Part shown: piece by piece, positions 12,097-25,040 of the stretch
Layout: each line of letters begins with the position of its first letter
How positions within the stretch are numbered: position 1 is the first letter of the stretch
Origin: Stomoxys calcitrans
Lineage: Eukaryota; Arthropoda; Insecta; Diptera; Muscidae
Assembly: GCF_963082655.1 (NCBI RefSeq)
Contig: NC_081553.1
Coordinates: 151,831,990 to 151,895,989, forward strand
Reading direction: 5' to 3'
Length of the DNA stretch: 64,000 nucleotides
Translations under genes and position numbers: made by a program
The notes under the pieces: model-generated
What the model was told of the DNA's origin: nothing
The model's input: the letters and a program-made list of their open reading frames with translations, nothing else
Databases searched by the model: none

Positions 12097-13533
12097 GAAT
12101 TGTAGATATTATTATTTGCTTTAAATGAATCAATCCGATTGCAAATCGCTTAAGTCGTTTCCGAGAAAAACGAAAATTATATATTCCATCCGCACAAGTC
12201 ACTTCCAGAATGAACCAACATAAAATTATTCTATATCACGGAAACTGTGAGTGCTAGGTAGATAAAACCAGTATGGAATTGTAGATATTATTATTGGCTT
12301 TTAAATAAATCAATCCGATTGCAAATCGTTTAAGTCGTTTCCGAGAAAAACGAAAATTACATATTCCATCCGCACAAGTCACTTCCAGAATGAACCAACA
12401 TAAAATTATTCTATATCTTGGAAACTGTGAGTGCTAGGTAGACAAAACCAGTATAAAATTGTAGATATTTTTATTAGCTTTCAAATGAATCAATCCGATT
12501 GCAAATCGCTTAAGTCGTTTCCGAGAAAAACGAAAATTATGTATTCCATCCGCACAAGTCACTTCCAGAATGAACCAACAAAAATTATTCTATATCTCGG
12601 AAACTGTGAGTGCTAGGTAGACAAAACCAGTATGGAATTGTAAATATTATTATTGGCTTTCAAATGAATCAATTCGATTGCAAATCGCTTAAGTCGTTTC
12701 CGAGAAAAACGAAAATTACATATTCCATCCGCACAAGTCACTTCCAGAATGAACCAACATAAAATTATACTATATCGCGGAAACTGTGAGTGCTAGGTAG
12801 ACAAAACCAGTATGAAATTGTAGATATTATTATTGGCTTTCAAATGAATCAATCCCATTGCAAATCGTTTAAGTCATTTCCGAGAAAAACGAAAATTATA
12901 TATTCCATCCGCACAAGTCACTTCCAGAATGAACCAACATAAAACTATACTATATCTCGGAAACGGTAAGAGCTAGATTGGCAAAACCAGTATAGAATTG
13001 TAGATATTATTATTGGCTTTCAAATGAATCAATCCGATTGCAAATCGCTTAATTCGTTTCCGAGAAAAACGAAAATTACATATTCCATCCACACAAGTCA
13101 CTTCCAGAATGACCCAACCTAAAAATAATCTATATCTAGGAAACGGTAAGACCTAGGTAGACAAAACCAGTATGGAATTGTAAATATTATTATTGGCTTT
13201 CAAATGAATCAATTCGATTGCAAATCGCTTAAGTCGTTTCCGAGAAAAACGAAAATTACATATTCCATCCGCACAAGTCACTTCCAGAATGAACCAACAT
13301 AAAATTATACTATATCGCGGAAACTGTGAGTGCTAGGTAGACAAAACCAATATGAAATTGTAGATATTATTATTGGCTTTCAAATGAATCAATCCGATTG
13401 CAAATCGTTTAAGTCGTTTCCGAGAAAAACTAAATTACATATTCCAACCGCACAAGTCACTTCCAGAATGAACCAACATAAAATTATACTATATCTCGGA
13501 AACGGTAAGAGCTAGATTGACAAAACCAGTATT

Positions 13534-13573
13534 GAATTGTAGATATTATTATTGGCTTTCAAATGAATCAATC
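13534..13573 (+). repeat. 40 bp partial duplication at a monomer start
   Basis: The first 40 bp of a unit is present twice, joined at attgtag (normal cgattgcaa becomes cgattgtag). The join uses the shared attg of positions 3-6 and 43-46. Further copies are at 17246-17285, 21056-21095 and 22534-22573, all after an aaaaactaaattac unit, so this is one event copied with its neighbourhood. Confidence 0.92.
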
Positions 13574-13753
13574 CGATTGTAGATATTATTATTGGCTTTC
13601 AAATGAATCAATCCGATTGCAAATCGCTTAAGTCGTTTCCGAGAAAATCGAAAATTACATATTCCATCCACACAAGTCACTTCCAGAATGACCCAACCTA
13701 AAAATAATCTATATCTCGGAAACGGTAAGTGCTAGGTAGACAAAACCAGTATG

Positions 13754-13925
13754 GAATTGTAGATATTATTATTGGCTTTCAAATGAATCAATCCGATTGC
13801 AAATCGCTTTCCGAGGAAAACGAAAATTACATATTTCATCCGCACAAGTCACTTCCAGAATGAACCAACATACAATTATTCTATATCTTGGAAACTGTGA
13901 GTGCTAGGTAGACAAAACCAGTATG
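13754..13925 (+). repeat. 172 bp monomer (8 bp deletion)
   Basis: The bases around aagtcgtt are lost, giving tcgctttccgagg, so the cttaag palindrome and the left arm of the main dyad are gone. Copies are at 17466-17637 and 22754-22925. Intact relatives with gaggaaaacg and atttcatcc are at 37864, 40044 and 43775. Confidence 0.92.
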
Positions 13926-15185
13926 GAATTGTAGATATTATTATTGGCTTTCAAATGAATCAATCCGATTGCAAATCGGTTAAGTCGTTTCTGAGAAAAA
14001 CGAAAATTACATATTCCATCCGCACAAGTCACTTCCAGAATGAACCAACATAAAATTATTCTATATCTCGGAAACGGTAAGTGCTAGGTGGACATAACCA
14101 GTATGGAATTGTAGATATTATTATTGGCTTTCAAACAAATCAATCCAATTGCAAATCGGTTAAGTCGTTTCCGAGAAAAACGAAAATTACATATTCCATC
14201 CGCACAAGTCACTTCCAGAATGACCCAACATAAAATTAATCTATATCTCGGAAACGGTAAGTGCTAGGTGGACAAAACCAGTATCGAATTGTAGATATTA
14301 TTATTGGCTTTCAAACAAATCAATCCAATTGCAAATCGCTTAAGTCGTTTCCGAGAAAAACGAAAATTACATATTCCATCCGCACAAGTCACTTCCAGAA
14401 TGAACCAACATAAAATTATACTATATCGCGGAAACTGTGAGTGCTAGGTAGACAAAACCAATATGAAATTGTAGATATTATTATTGGCTTTCAAATGAAT
14501 CAATCCAATTGCAAATCGTTTAAGTCGTTTCCGAGAAAAACGAAAATTACATATTCCAACCGCACAAGTCACTTCCAGAATGGCCCAACCTAAAAATAAT
14601 ATATATCTCGGAAACGGTAAGAGCTAGATTGACAAAACCAGTATTGAATTGTAGATATTATTATTGGCTTTCAAATGAATCAACCCGATTGCAAATCGCT
14701 TAAGACGTTTCCGAGAAAATCGAAAATTACATATTCCATCCACACAAGTCACTTCCAGAATGACCCAACCTAAAAATAATCTATATCTCGGAAACGGTAA
14801 GACCTAGGTAGACAAAACCAGTATGGAATTGTAGATATTGTTATTGGCTTTCAAATGAATCAATCCGATTTCAAATCGCTTAAGTCGTTCCCGAAAAAAT
14901 CGAAAATTACATATTCCATCCATACAAGTCACTTCCAGAATGACCCAACCTATAAATAATCAATATCTCGGAAACGGTAAGTGCTAGGTAGACAAAACCA
15001 GTATGGAATTGTAGATATTATTATTGGCTTTCAAATGAATCAATCCGATTGCAAATCGCTTAAGTCGTTTCCGAGAAAATCGAAAATTACATATTCCATC
15101 CGCACAAGTCACTTCCAGAATGAACCAACATAAAATTATTCTATATCACGGAAACTGTGAGTGCTAGGTAGATAAAACCAGTATG

Positions 15186-15808
15186 GAATTGTAGATATTA
15201 TTATTGGCTTTTAAATAAATCAATCCGATTGCAAATCGCTTAAGTCGTTTCCGAGAAAAACGACATCAGTATGGAATTGTAGATATTATTATTGGCTTTC
15301 AAATGAATCAATCCGATTGCAAATCGCTTAAGTCGTTTCCGAGAAAAACGAAAATTACATATTCCATCCGCACAAGTCACTTCCAGAATGAACCAACATA
15401 AAATTATTCTATATCACGGAAACTGTGAGTGCTAGGTAGATAAAACCAGTATGGAATTGTAGATATTATTATTGGCTTTTAAATAAATCAATCCGATTGC
15501 AAATCGTTTAAGTCGTTTCCGAGAAAAACGACATCAGTATGGAATTGTAGATATTATTATTGGCTTTAAATGAATCAATCCGATTGCAAATCGCTTAAGT
15601 CGTTTCCGAGAAAAACGAAAATTATATATTCCATCCGCACAAGTCACTTCCAGAATGAACCAACATAAAATTATTCTATATCACGGAAACTGTGAGTGCT
15701 AGGTAGATAAAACCAGTATGGAATTGTAGATATTATTATTGGCTTTTAAATAAATCAATCCGATTGCAAATCGTTTAAGTCGTTTCCGAGAAAAACGACA
15801 TCAGTATG
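15186..15808 (+). repeat. Cluster of three T88 truncated monomers
   Basis: Truncated units at 15186-15273, 15454-15541 and 15721-15808 alternate with full units at 15274 and 15542, giving a 267-268 bp composite period (88 plus 179 or 180). The same composite occurs at 5461-5995 and 11741-12275. The third repeat here is extra relative to 12 kb. Confidence 0.9.
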
Positions 15809-18717
15809 GAATTGTAGATATTATTATTGGCTTTAAATGAATCAATCCGATTGCAAATCGCTTAAGTCGTTTCCGAGAAAAACGAAAATTATATATTCCA
15901 TCCGCACAAGTCACTTCCAGAATGAACCAACATAAAATTATTCTATATCACGGAAACTGTGAGTGCTAGGTAGATAAAACCAGTATGGAATTGTAGATAT
16001 TATTATTGGCTTTTAAATAAATCAATCCGATTGCAAATCGTTTAAGTCGTTTCCGAGAAAAACGAAAATTACATATTCCATCCGCACAAGTCACTTCCAG
16101 AATGAACCAACATAAAATTATTCTATATCTTGGAAACTGTGAGTGCTAGGTAGACAAAACCAGTATAAAATTGTAGATATTTTTATTGGCTTTCAAATGA
16201 ATCAATCCGATTGCAAATCGCTTAAGTCGTTTCCGCGAAAAACGAAAATTATGTATTCCATCCGCACAAGTCACTTCCAGAATGAACCAACAAAAATTAT
16301 TCTATATCTCGGAAACTGTGAGTGCTAGGTAGACAAAACCAGTATGGAATTGTAAATATTATTATTGGCTTTCAAATGAATCAATTCGATTGCAAATCGC
16401 TTAAGTCGTTTCCGAGAAAAACGAAAATTACATATTCCATCCGCACAAGTCACTTCCAGAATGAACCAACATAAAATTATACTATATCGCGGAAACTGTG
16501 AGTGCTAGGTAGACAAAACCAGTATGAAATTGTAGATATTATTATTGGCTTTCAAATGAATCAATCCCATTGCAAATCGTTTAAGTCGTTTCCGAGAAAA
16601 ACGAAAATTATATATTCCATCCGCACAAGTCACTTCCAGAATGAACCAACATAAAACTATACTATATCTCGGAAACGGTAAGAGCTAGATTGACAAAACC
16701 AGTATAGAATTGTAGATATTATTACTGGCTTTCAAATGAATCAATCCGATTGCAAATCGCTTAATTCGTTTCCGAGAAAAACGAAAATTACATATTCCAT
16801 CCACACAAGTCACTTCCAGAATGACCCAACCTAAAAATAATCTATATCTAGGAAACGGTAAGACCTAGGTAGACAAAACCAGTATGAAATTGTAAATATT
16901 ATTATTGGCTTTCAAATGAATCAATTCGATTGCAAATCGCTTAAGTCGTTTCCGAGAAAAACGAAAATTACATATTCCATCCGCACAAGTCACTTCCAGA
17001 ATGAACCAACATAAAATTATACTATATCGCGGAAACTGTGAGTGCTAGGTAGACAAAACCAATATGAAATTGTAGATATTATTATTGGCTTTCAAATGAA
17101 TCAATCCGATTGCAAATCGTTTAAGTCGTTTCCGAGAAAAACTAAATTACATATTCCAACCGCACAAGTCACTTCCAGAATGAACCAACATAAAATTATA
17201 CTATATCTCGGAAACGGTAAGAGCTAGATTGACAAAACCAGTATTGAATTGTAGATATTATTATTGGCTTTCAAATGAATCAATCCGATTGTAGATATTA
17301 TTATTGGCTTTCAAATGAATCAATCCGATTGCAAATCGCTTAAGTCGTTTCCGAGAAAATCGAAAATTACATATTCCATCCACACAAGTCACTTCCAGAA
17401 TGACCCAACCTAAAAATAATCTATATCTCGGAAACGGTAAGTGCTAGGTAGACAAAACCAGTATGGAATTGTAGATATTATTATTGGCTTTCAAATGAAT
17501 CAATCCGATTGCAAATCGCTTTCCGAGGAAAACGAAAATTACATATTTCATCCGCACAAGTCACTTCCAGAATGAACCAACATACAATTATTCTATATCT
17601 TGGAAACTGTGAGTGCTAGGTAGACAAAACCAGTATGGAATTGTAGATATTATTATTGGCTTTCAAATGAATCAATCCGATTGCAAATCGGTTAAGTCGT
17701 TTCTGAGAAAAACGAAAATTACATATTCCATCCGCACAAGTCACTTCCAGTATGAACCAACATAAAATTATTCTATATCTCGGAAACGGTAAGTGCTAGG
17801 TGGACATAACCAGTATGGAATTGTAGATATTATTATTGGCTTTCAAACAAATCAATCCAATTGCAAATCGGTTAAGTCGTTTCCGAGAAAAACGAAAATT
17901 ACATATTCCATCCGCACAAGTCACTTCCAGAATGACCCAACATAAAATTAATCTATATCTCGGAAACGGTAAGTGCTAGGTGGACATAACCAGTATCGAA
18001 TTGTAGATATTATTATTGGCTTTCAAACAAATCAATCCAATTGCAAATCGCTTAAGTCGTTTCCGAGAAAAACGAAAATTACATATTCCATCCGCACAAG
18101 TCACTTCCAGAATGAACCAACATAAAATTATACTATATCGCGGAAACTGTGAGTGCTAGGTAGACAAAACCAATATGAAATTGTAGATATTATTATTGGC
18201 TTTCAAATGAATCAATCCAATTGCAAATCGTTTAAGTCGTTTCCGAGAAAAACGAAAATTACATATTCCAACCGCACAAGTCACTTCCAGAATGACCCAA
18301 CCTAAAAATAATATATATCTCGGAAACGGTAAGAGCTAGATTGACAAAACCAGTATTGAATTGTAGATATTATTATTGGCTTTCAAATGAATCAATCCGA
18401 TTGCAAATCGCTTAAGACGTTTCCGAGAAAATCGAAAATTACATATTCCATCCACACAAGTCACTTCCAGAATGACCCAACCTAAAAATAATCTATATCT
18501 CGGAAACGGTAAGACCTAGGTAGACAAAACCAGTATGGAATTGTAGATATTGTTATTGGCTTTCAAATGAATCAATCCGATTTCAAATCGCTTAAGTCGT
18601 TCCCGAAAAAATCGAAAATTACATATTCCATCCATACAAGTCACTTCCAGAATGACCCAACCTATAAATAATCAATATCTCGGAAACGGTAAGTGCTAGG
18701 TAGACAAAACCAGTATG
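15809..18717 (+). repeat. 3,712 bp duplicated block, copy 2
   Basis: Starts: 15809 (179), 15988, 16168 (179), 16347, 16527, 16707, 16887, 17067 (179), 17246 (40), 17286, 17466 (172), 17638, 17818, 17998, 18178, 18358 and 18538. Each odd unit of copy 1 recurs at exactly +3,712, including the 40 bp fragment and the 172 bp unit. The match ends within the next monomer at 18718, where the right half is gacccaacat with tcaatatctcgg rather than gaaccaacat with tatcacgg. Confidence 0.9.
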
Positions 18718-19796
18718 GAATTGTAGATATTATTATTGGCTTTCAAATGAATCAATCCGATTGCAAATCGCTTAAGTCGTTTCCGAGAAAATCGAAAATT
18801 ACATATTCCATCCATACAAGTCACTTCCAGAATGACCCAACATAAAAATAATCAATATCTCGGAAACGGTAAGTGCTAGGTAGACATAACCAGTATGGAA
18901 TTGTAGATATTATTATTGGCTTTCAAATGAATCAATCCGATTGCAAATCGCTTAAGTCGTTTCCGAGAAAAACGAAAATTACATATTCCATCCGCACAAG
19001 TCACTTCCAGAATGAACCAACATAAAATTATACTATATCTCGGAAACTGTGAGTGCTAGGTAAAAAAAACCAGTATGGAATTGTAGATATTATTAATGGC
19101 TTTCAAATTAATCAATCCGATTGCAAATCGGTTAAGTCGTTTCTGAGAAAAACGAAAATTACATATTCCATCCGCACAAGTCACTTCCAGAATGAACCAA
19201 CATAAAATTATTCTATATCTCGGAAACGGTAAGTGCTAGGTGGACATAACCAGTATGGAATTGTAGATATTATTATTGGCTTTCAAACAAATCAATCCAA
19301 TTGCAAATCGCTTAAGTCGTTTCCGAGAAAAACGAAAATTACATATTCCATCCGCACAAGTCACTTCCAGAATGACCCAACCTAAAAATAATCAATATCT
19401 CGGAAACGGTAAGTGCTAGGTAGACAAAACCAGTATGGAATTGTAGATATTATTATTGGCTTTCAAATGAATCAATCCGATTGCAAATCGCTTAAGTCGT
19501 TTCCGAGAAAAACGAAAATTACATATTCCATCCGCACAAGTCACTTCCAGAATGAACCAACATACAATTATTCTATATCTTGGAAACTGTGAGTGCTAGG
19601 TTGACAAAACCAGTATGGAATTGTAGATATTATTATTGGCTTTCAAATGAATCAATCCGATTGCAAATCGCTTAAGTCGTTTCCGAGAAAAACGAAAATT
19701 ACATATTCCATCCGCACAAGTCACTTCCAGAATGACCCAACATAAAATAATCTATAACTCGGAAACGGTAAGTGCTAGGTAGACATAAACAGTATA
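18718..19796 (+). repeat. B-type monomers between duplications
   Basis: Six units start at 18718, 18898, 19078, 19258, 19438 and 19618 (179). The unit at 18898 ends with an A-run (aggtaaaaaaaacc) and the unit at 19078 has attaatggc and aaattaatc. The same order occurs at 23960-24860, where the A-run is one base longer. No gene or unique sequence is present. Confidence 0.88.
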
Positions 19797-21274
19797 GACT
19801 TGTAGATATTATTATTGGCTTTCAAACAAATCAATCCAATTGCAAATCGGTTAAGTCGTTTCCGAGAAAAACGAAAATTACATATTCCATCCGCACAAGT
19901 CACTTCCAGAATGAACCAACATAAAATTATTCTATATCTCGGAAACTGTGAGTGCTAGGTAGACAAAACCAGTATGGAATTGTAGATATTATTATTGGCT
20001 TTCAAATGAATCAATCCGATTGCAAATCGCTTAAGTCGTTTACGAGAAAATCGAAAATTACATATACCATCCGCACAAGTCACTTCCAGAATGAAACAAC
20101 ATACAATTATTCTATATCGTGGAAACTGTGAGTGCTAGGTAGACAAAACCAGTATGGAATTGTAGATATTATTATTGGCTTTCAAATGAATCAATCCGAT
20201 TGCAAATCGCTTAAGTCGTTTCCGAGAAAATCGAAAATTATATATTCCATATGCACAAGTCACTTCCAGAATGACCAAACCTAAAAATAATCAATATCTC
20301 GGAAACGGTAAGTGCTAGGTAGACAAAACCAGTATGGAATTGTAGATATTATTATTGGCTTTCAAATGAATCAATCCGATTGCAAATCGCTTAAGTCGTT
20401 TCCGAGAAAAACGAAAATTACATATTCCATCCGCACAAGTCACTTCCAGAATGACCCAACCTAAAAATAATCTATATCTCGGAAACGGTAAGAGCTAGAT
20501 TGACAAAACCAGTATTGAATTGTAGATATTATTATTGGCTTTCAAATGAATCAATCCGATTGCAAATCGCTTAAGACGTTTCCGAGAAAATCGAAAATTA
20601 CATATTCCATCCACACAAGTCACTTCCAGAATGACCCAACCTAAAAATAATCTATATCTAGGAAACGGTAAGACCTAGGTAGACAAAACCAGTATGGAAT
20701 TGTAAATATTATTATTGGCTTTCAAATGAATCAATTCGATTGCAAATAGCTTAAGTCGTTTCCGAGAAAAACGAAAATTACATATTCCATCCGCACAAGT
20801 CACTTCCAGAATGAACCAACATAAAATTATACTATATCGCGGAAACTGTGAGTGCTAGGTAGACAAAACCAATATGAAATTGTAGATATTATTATTGGCT
20901 TTCAAATGAATCAATCCGATTGCAAATCGTTTAAGTCGTTTCCGAGAAAAACTAAATTACATATTCCAACCGCACAAGTCACTTCCAGAATGAACCAACA
21001 TAAAATTATACTATATCTCGGAAACGGTAAGAGCTAGATTGACAAAACCAGTATTGAATTGTAGATATTATTATTGGCTTTCAAATGAATCAATCCGATT
21101 GTAGATATTATTATTGGCTTTCAAATGAATCAATCCGATTGCAAATCGCTTAAGTCGTTTCCGAGAAAATCGAAAATTACATATTCCATCCACACAAGTC
21201 ACTTCCAGAATGACCCAACATAAAATAATCTATAACTCGGAAACGGTAAGTGCTAGGTAGACATAAACAGTATA
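19797..21274 (+). repeat. 1,478 bp unit, copy 1
   Basis: Units start at 19797 (gacttgtaga variant), 19977, 20157, 20337, 20517, 20697, 20877 (179), 21056 (40) and 21096 (179). The same series recurs 1,478 bp downstream. Distinctive bases are gtttacgag with catatacc at 19977, ccatatgcac at 20157, and aaaaactaaattac at 20877. Confidence 0.92.
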
Positions 21275-22753
21275 GACTTGTAGATATTATTATTGGCTTT
21301 CAAACAAATCAATCCAATTGCAAATCGGTTAAGTCGTTTCCGAGAAAAACGAAAATTACATATTCCATCCGCACAAGTCACTTCCAGAATGAACCAACAT
21401 AAAATTATTCTATATCTCGGAAACTGTGAGTGCTAGGTAGACAAAACCAGTATGGAATTGTAGATATTATTATTGGCTTTCAAATGAATCAATCCGATTG
21501 CAAATCGCTTATGTCGTTTACGAGAAAATCGAAAATTACATATACCATCCGCACAAGTCACTTCCAGAATGAAACAACATACAATTATTCTATATCGTGG
21601 AAACTGTGAGTGCTAGGTAGACAAAACCAGTATGGAATTGTAGATATTATTATTGGCTTTCAAATGAATCAATCCGATTGCAAATCGCTTAAGTCGTTTC
21701 CGAGAAAATCGAAAATTATATATTCCATATGCACAAGTCACTTCCAGAATGACCAAACCTAAAAATAATCAATATCTCGGAAACGGTAAGTGCTAGGTAG
21801 ACAAAACCAGTATGGAATTGTAGATATTATTATTGGCTTTCAAATGAATCAATCCGATTGCAAATCGCTTAAGTCGTTTCCGAGAAAAACGAAAATTACA
21901 TATTCCATCCGCACAAGTCACTTCCAGAATGACCCAACCTAAAAATAATCTATATCTCGGAAACGGTAAGAGCTAGATTGACAAAACCAGTATTGAATTG
22001 TAGATATTATTATTGGCTTTCAAATGAATCAATCCGATTGCAAATCGCTTAAGACGTTTCCGAGAAAATCGAAAATTACATATTCCATCCACACAAGTCA
22101 CTTCCAGAATGACCCAACCTAAAAATAATCTATATCTAGGAAACGGTAAGACCTAGGTAGACAAAACCAGTATGGAATTGTAAATATTATTATTGGCTTT
22201 CAAATGAATCAATTCGATTGCAAATCGCTTAAGTCGTTTCCGAGAAAAACGAAAATTACATATTCCATCCGCACAAGTCACTTCCAGAATGAACCAACAT
22301 AAAATTATACTATATCGCGGAAACTGTGAGTGCTAGGTAGACAAAACCAATATGAAATTGTAGATATTATTATTGGCTTTCAAATGAAACAATCCGATTG
22401 CAAATCGTTTAAGTCGTTTCCGAGAAAAACTAAATTACATATTCCAACCGCACAAGTCACTTCCAGAATGAACCAACATAAAATTATACTATATCTCGGA
22501 AACGGTAAGAGCTAGATTGACAAAACCAGTATTGAATTGTAGATATTATTATTGGCTTTCAAATGAATCAATCCGATTGTAGATATTATTATTAGCTTTC
22601 AAATGAATCAATCCGATTGCAAATCGCTTAAGTCGTTTCCGAGAAAATCGAAAATTACATATTCCATCCACACAAGTCACTTCCAGAATGACCCAACCTA
22701 AAAATAATCTATATCTCGGAAACGGTAAGTGCTAGGTAGACAAAACCAGTATG
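21275..22753 (+). repeat. 1,478 bp unit, copy 2
   Basis: Units start at 21275, 21455, 21635, 21815, 21995, 22175, 22355 (179), 22534 (40) and 22574. The copy is nearly identical to 19797-21274; private changes include cttatgtcg near 21510 and gaaacaatcc near 22386. The last unit changes right half (gacccaacct instead of gacccaacat), marking the crossover point back into the 17.3 kb-like order. Confidence 0.92.
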
Positions 22754-25040
22754 GAATTGTAGATATTATTATTGGCTTTCAAATGAATCAATCCGATTGC
22801 AAATCGCTTTCCGAGGAAAACGAAAATTACATATTTCATCCGCACAAGTCACTTCCAGAATGAACCAACATACAATTATTCTATATCTTGGAAACTGTGA
22901 GTGCTAGGTAGACAAAACCAGTATGGAATTGTAGATATTATTATTGGCTTTCAAATGAATCAATCCGATTGCAAATCGGTTAAGTCGTTTCTGAGAAAAA
23001 CGAAAATTACATATTCCATCCGCACAAGTCACTTCCAGAATGAACCAACATAAAATTATTCTATATCTCGGAAACGGTAAGTGCTAGGTGGACATAACCA
23101 GTATGGAATTGTAGATATTATTATTGGCTTTCAAACAAATCAATCCAATTGCAAATCGGTTAAGTCGTTTCCGAGAAAAACGAAAATTACATATTCCATC
23201 CGCACAAGTCACTTCCAGAATGACCCAACATAAAATTAATCTATATCTCGGAAACGGTAAGTGCTAGGTGGACATAACCAGTATCGAAATCGCTTAAGTC
23301 GTTTCCGAGAAAAACGAAAATTACATATTCCATCCGCACAAGTCACTTCCAGAATGAACCAACATAAAATTATTCTATATCTCGGAAACGGTAAGTGCTA
23401 GGTGGACATAACCAGTATGGAATTGTAGATATTATTATTGGCTTTCAAATGAATCAATCCAATTGCAAATCGTTTAAGTCGTTTCCGAGAAAAACGAAAA
23501 TTACATATTCCAACCGCACAAGTCACTTCCAGAATGACCCAACCTAAAAATAATATATATCTCGGAAACGGTAAGAGCTAGATTGACAAAACCAGTATTG
23601 AATTGTAGATATTATTATTGGCTTTCAAATGAATCAATCCGATTGCAAATCGCTTAAGACGTTTCCGAGAAAATCGAAAATTACATATTCCATCCACACA
23701 AGTCACTTCCAGAATGACCCAACCCAAAAATAATCTATATCTCGGAAACGGTAAGACCTAGGTAGACAAAACCAGTATGGAATTGTAGATATTGTTATTG
23801 GCTTTCAAATGAATCAATCCGATTTCAAATCGCTTAAGTCGTTCCCGAAAAAATCGAAAATTACATATTCCATCCATACAAGTCACTTCCAGAATGACCC
23901 AACCTATAAATAATCAATATCTCGGAAACGGTAAGTGCTAGGTAGACAAAACCAGTATGGAATTGTATATATTATTATTGGCTTTCAAATGAATCAATCC
24001 GATTGCAAATCGCTTAAGTCGTTTCCGAGAAAATCGAAAATTACATATTCCATCCATACAAGTCACTTCCAGAATGACCCAACATAAAAATAATCAACAT
24101 CTCGGAAACGGTAAGTGCTAGGTAGACATAACCAGTATGGAATTGTAGATATTATTATTGGCTTTCAAATGAATCAATCCGATTGCAAATCGCTTAAGTC
24201 GTTTCCGAGAAAAACGAAAATTACATATTCCATCCGCACAAGTCACTTCCAGAATGAACCAACATAAAATTATACTATATCTCGGAAACTTTGAGTGCTA
24301 GGTAAAAAAAAACCAGTATGGAATTGTAGATATTATTAATGGCTTTCAAATTAATCAATCCGATTGCAAATCGGTTAAGTCGTTTCTGAGAAAAACGAAA
24401 ATTACATATTCCATCCGCACAAGTCACTTCCAGAATGAACCAACATAAAATTATTCTATATCTCGGAAACGGTAAGTGCTAGGTGGACATAACCAGTATG
24501 GAATTGTAGATATTATTATTGGCTTTCAAACAAATCAATCCAATTGCAAATCGCTTAAGTCGTTTCCGAGAAAAACGAAAATTACATATTCCATCCGCAC
24601 AAGTCACTTCCAGAATGACCCAACCTAAAAATAATCAATATCTCGGAAACGGTAAGTGCTAGGTAGACAAAACCAGTATGGAATTGTAGATATTATTATT
24701 GGCTTTCAAATGAATCAATCCGATTGCAAATCGCTTAAGTCGTTTCCGAGAAAAACGAAAATTACATATTCCATCCGCACAAGTCACTTCCAGAATGAAC
24801 CAACATACAATTATTCTATATCTTGGAAACTGTGAGTGCTAGGTTGACAAAACCAGTATGGAATTGTAGATATTATTATTGGCTTTCAAATGAATCAATC
24901 CGATTGCAAATCGCTTAAGTCGTTTCCGAGAAAAACGAAAATTACATATTCCATCCGCACAAGTCACTTCCAGAATGAACCAACATAAAATTATTCTATA
25001 TCTCGGAAACTGTGAGTGCTAGGTAGACAAAACCAGTATG
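22754..25040 (+). repeat. Copy of the 17.5-19.7 kb block (about 5.29 kb period)
   Basis: Units start at 22754 (172), 22926, 23106, 23286 (134), 23420, 23600, 23780, 23960, 24140 (181), 24321, 24501, 24681 and 24861. They follow 17466-19618 in order at an offset of 5,288 bp, dropping to 5,242 after the 46 bp deletion at 23286 and 5,243 after the extra A in the run near 24307. Similarity to that block ends inside the 24861 unit. Confidence 0.87.
23286..23419 (+). repeat. 134 bp monomer (46 bp deletion)
   Basis: The unit start gaa is joined directly to atcgcttaag, removing about positions 4-49 including the ATT run. It is seen once in the window; the corresponding units at 14286 and 17998 are full length. 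Confidence 0.92.

Larger units (their letters stand above)
12097..15808 (+). repeat. 3,712 bp duplicated block, copy 1
   Basis: Starts: 12097 (179), 12276, 12456 (179), 12635, 12815, 12995, 13175, 13355 (179), 13534 (40), 13574, 13754 (172), 13926, 14106, 14286, 14466, 14646, 14826, 15006, 15186 (88), 15274, 15454 (88), 15542 (179) and 15721 (88). It begins with A-type units and moves into B-type units with caaacaaatc / ccaattg / cggtt left halves and gacccaacct right halves. Everything from 12097 to about 15.1 kb recurs 3,712 bp downstream. The segment 15186-15808 is a burst of truncated units. Confidence 0.88.
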
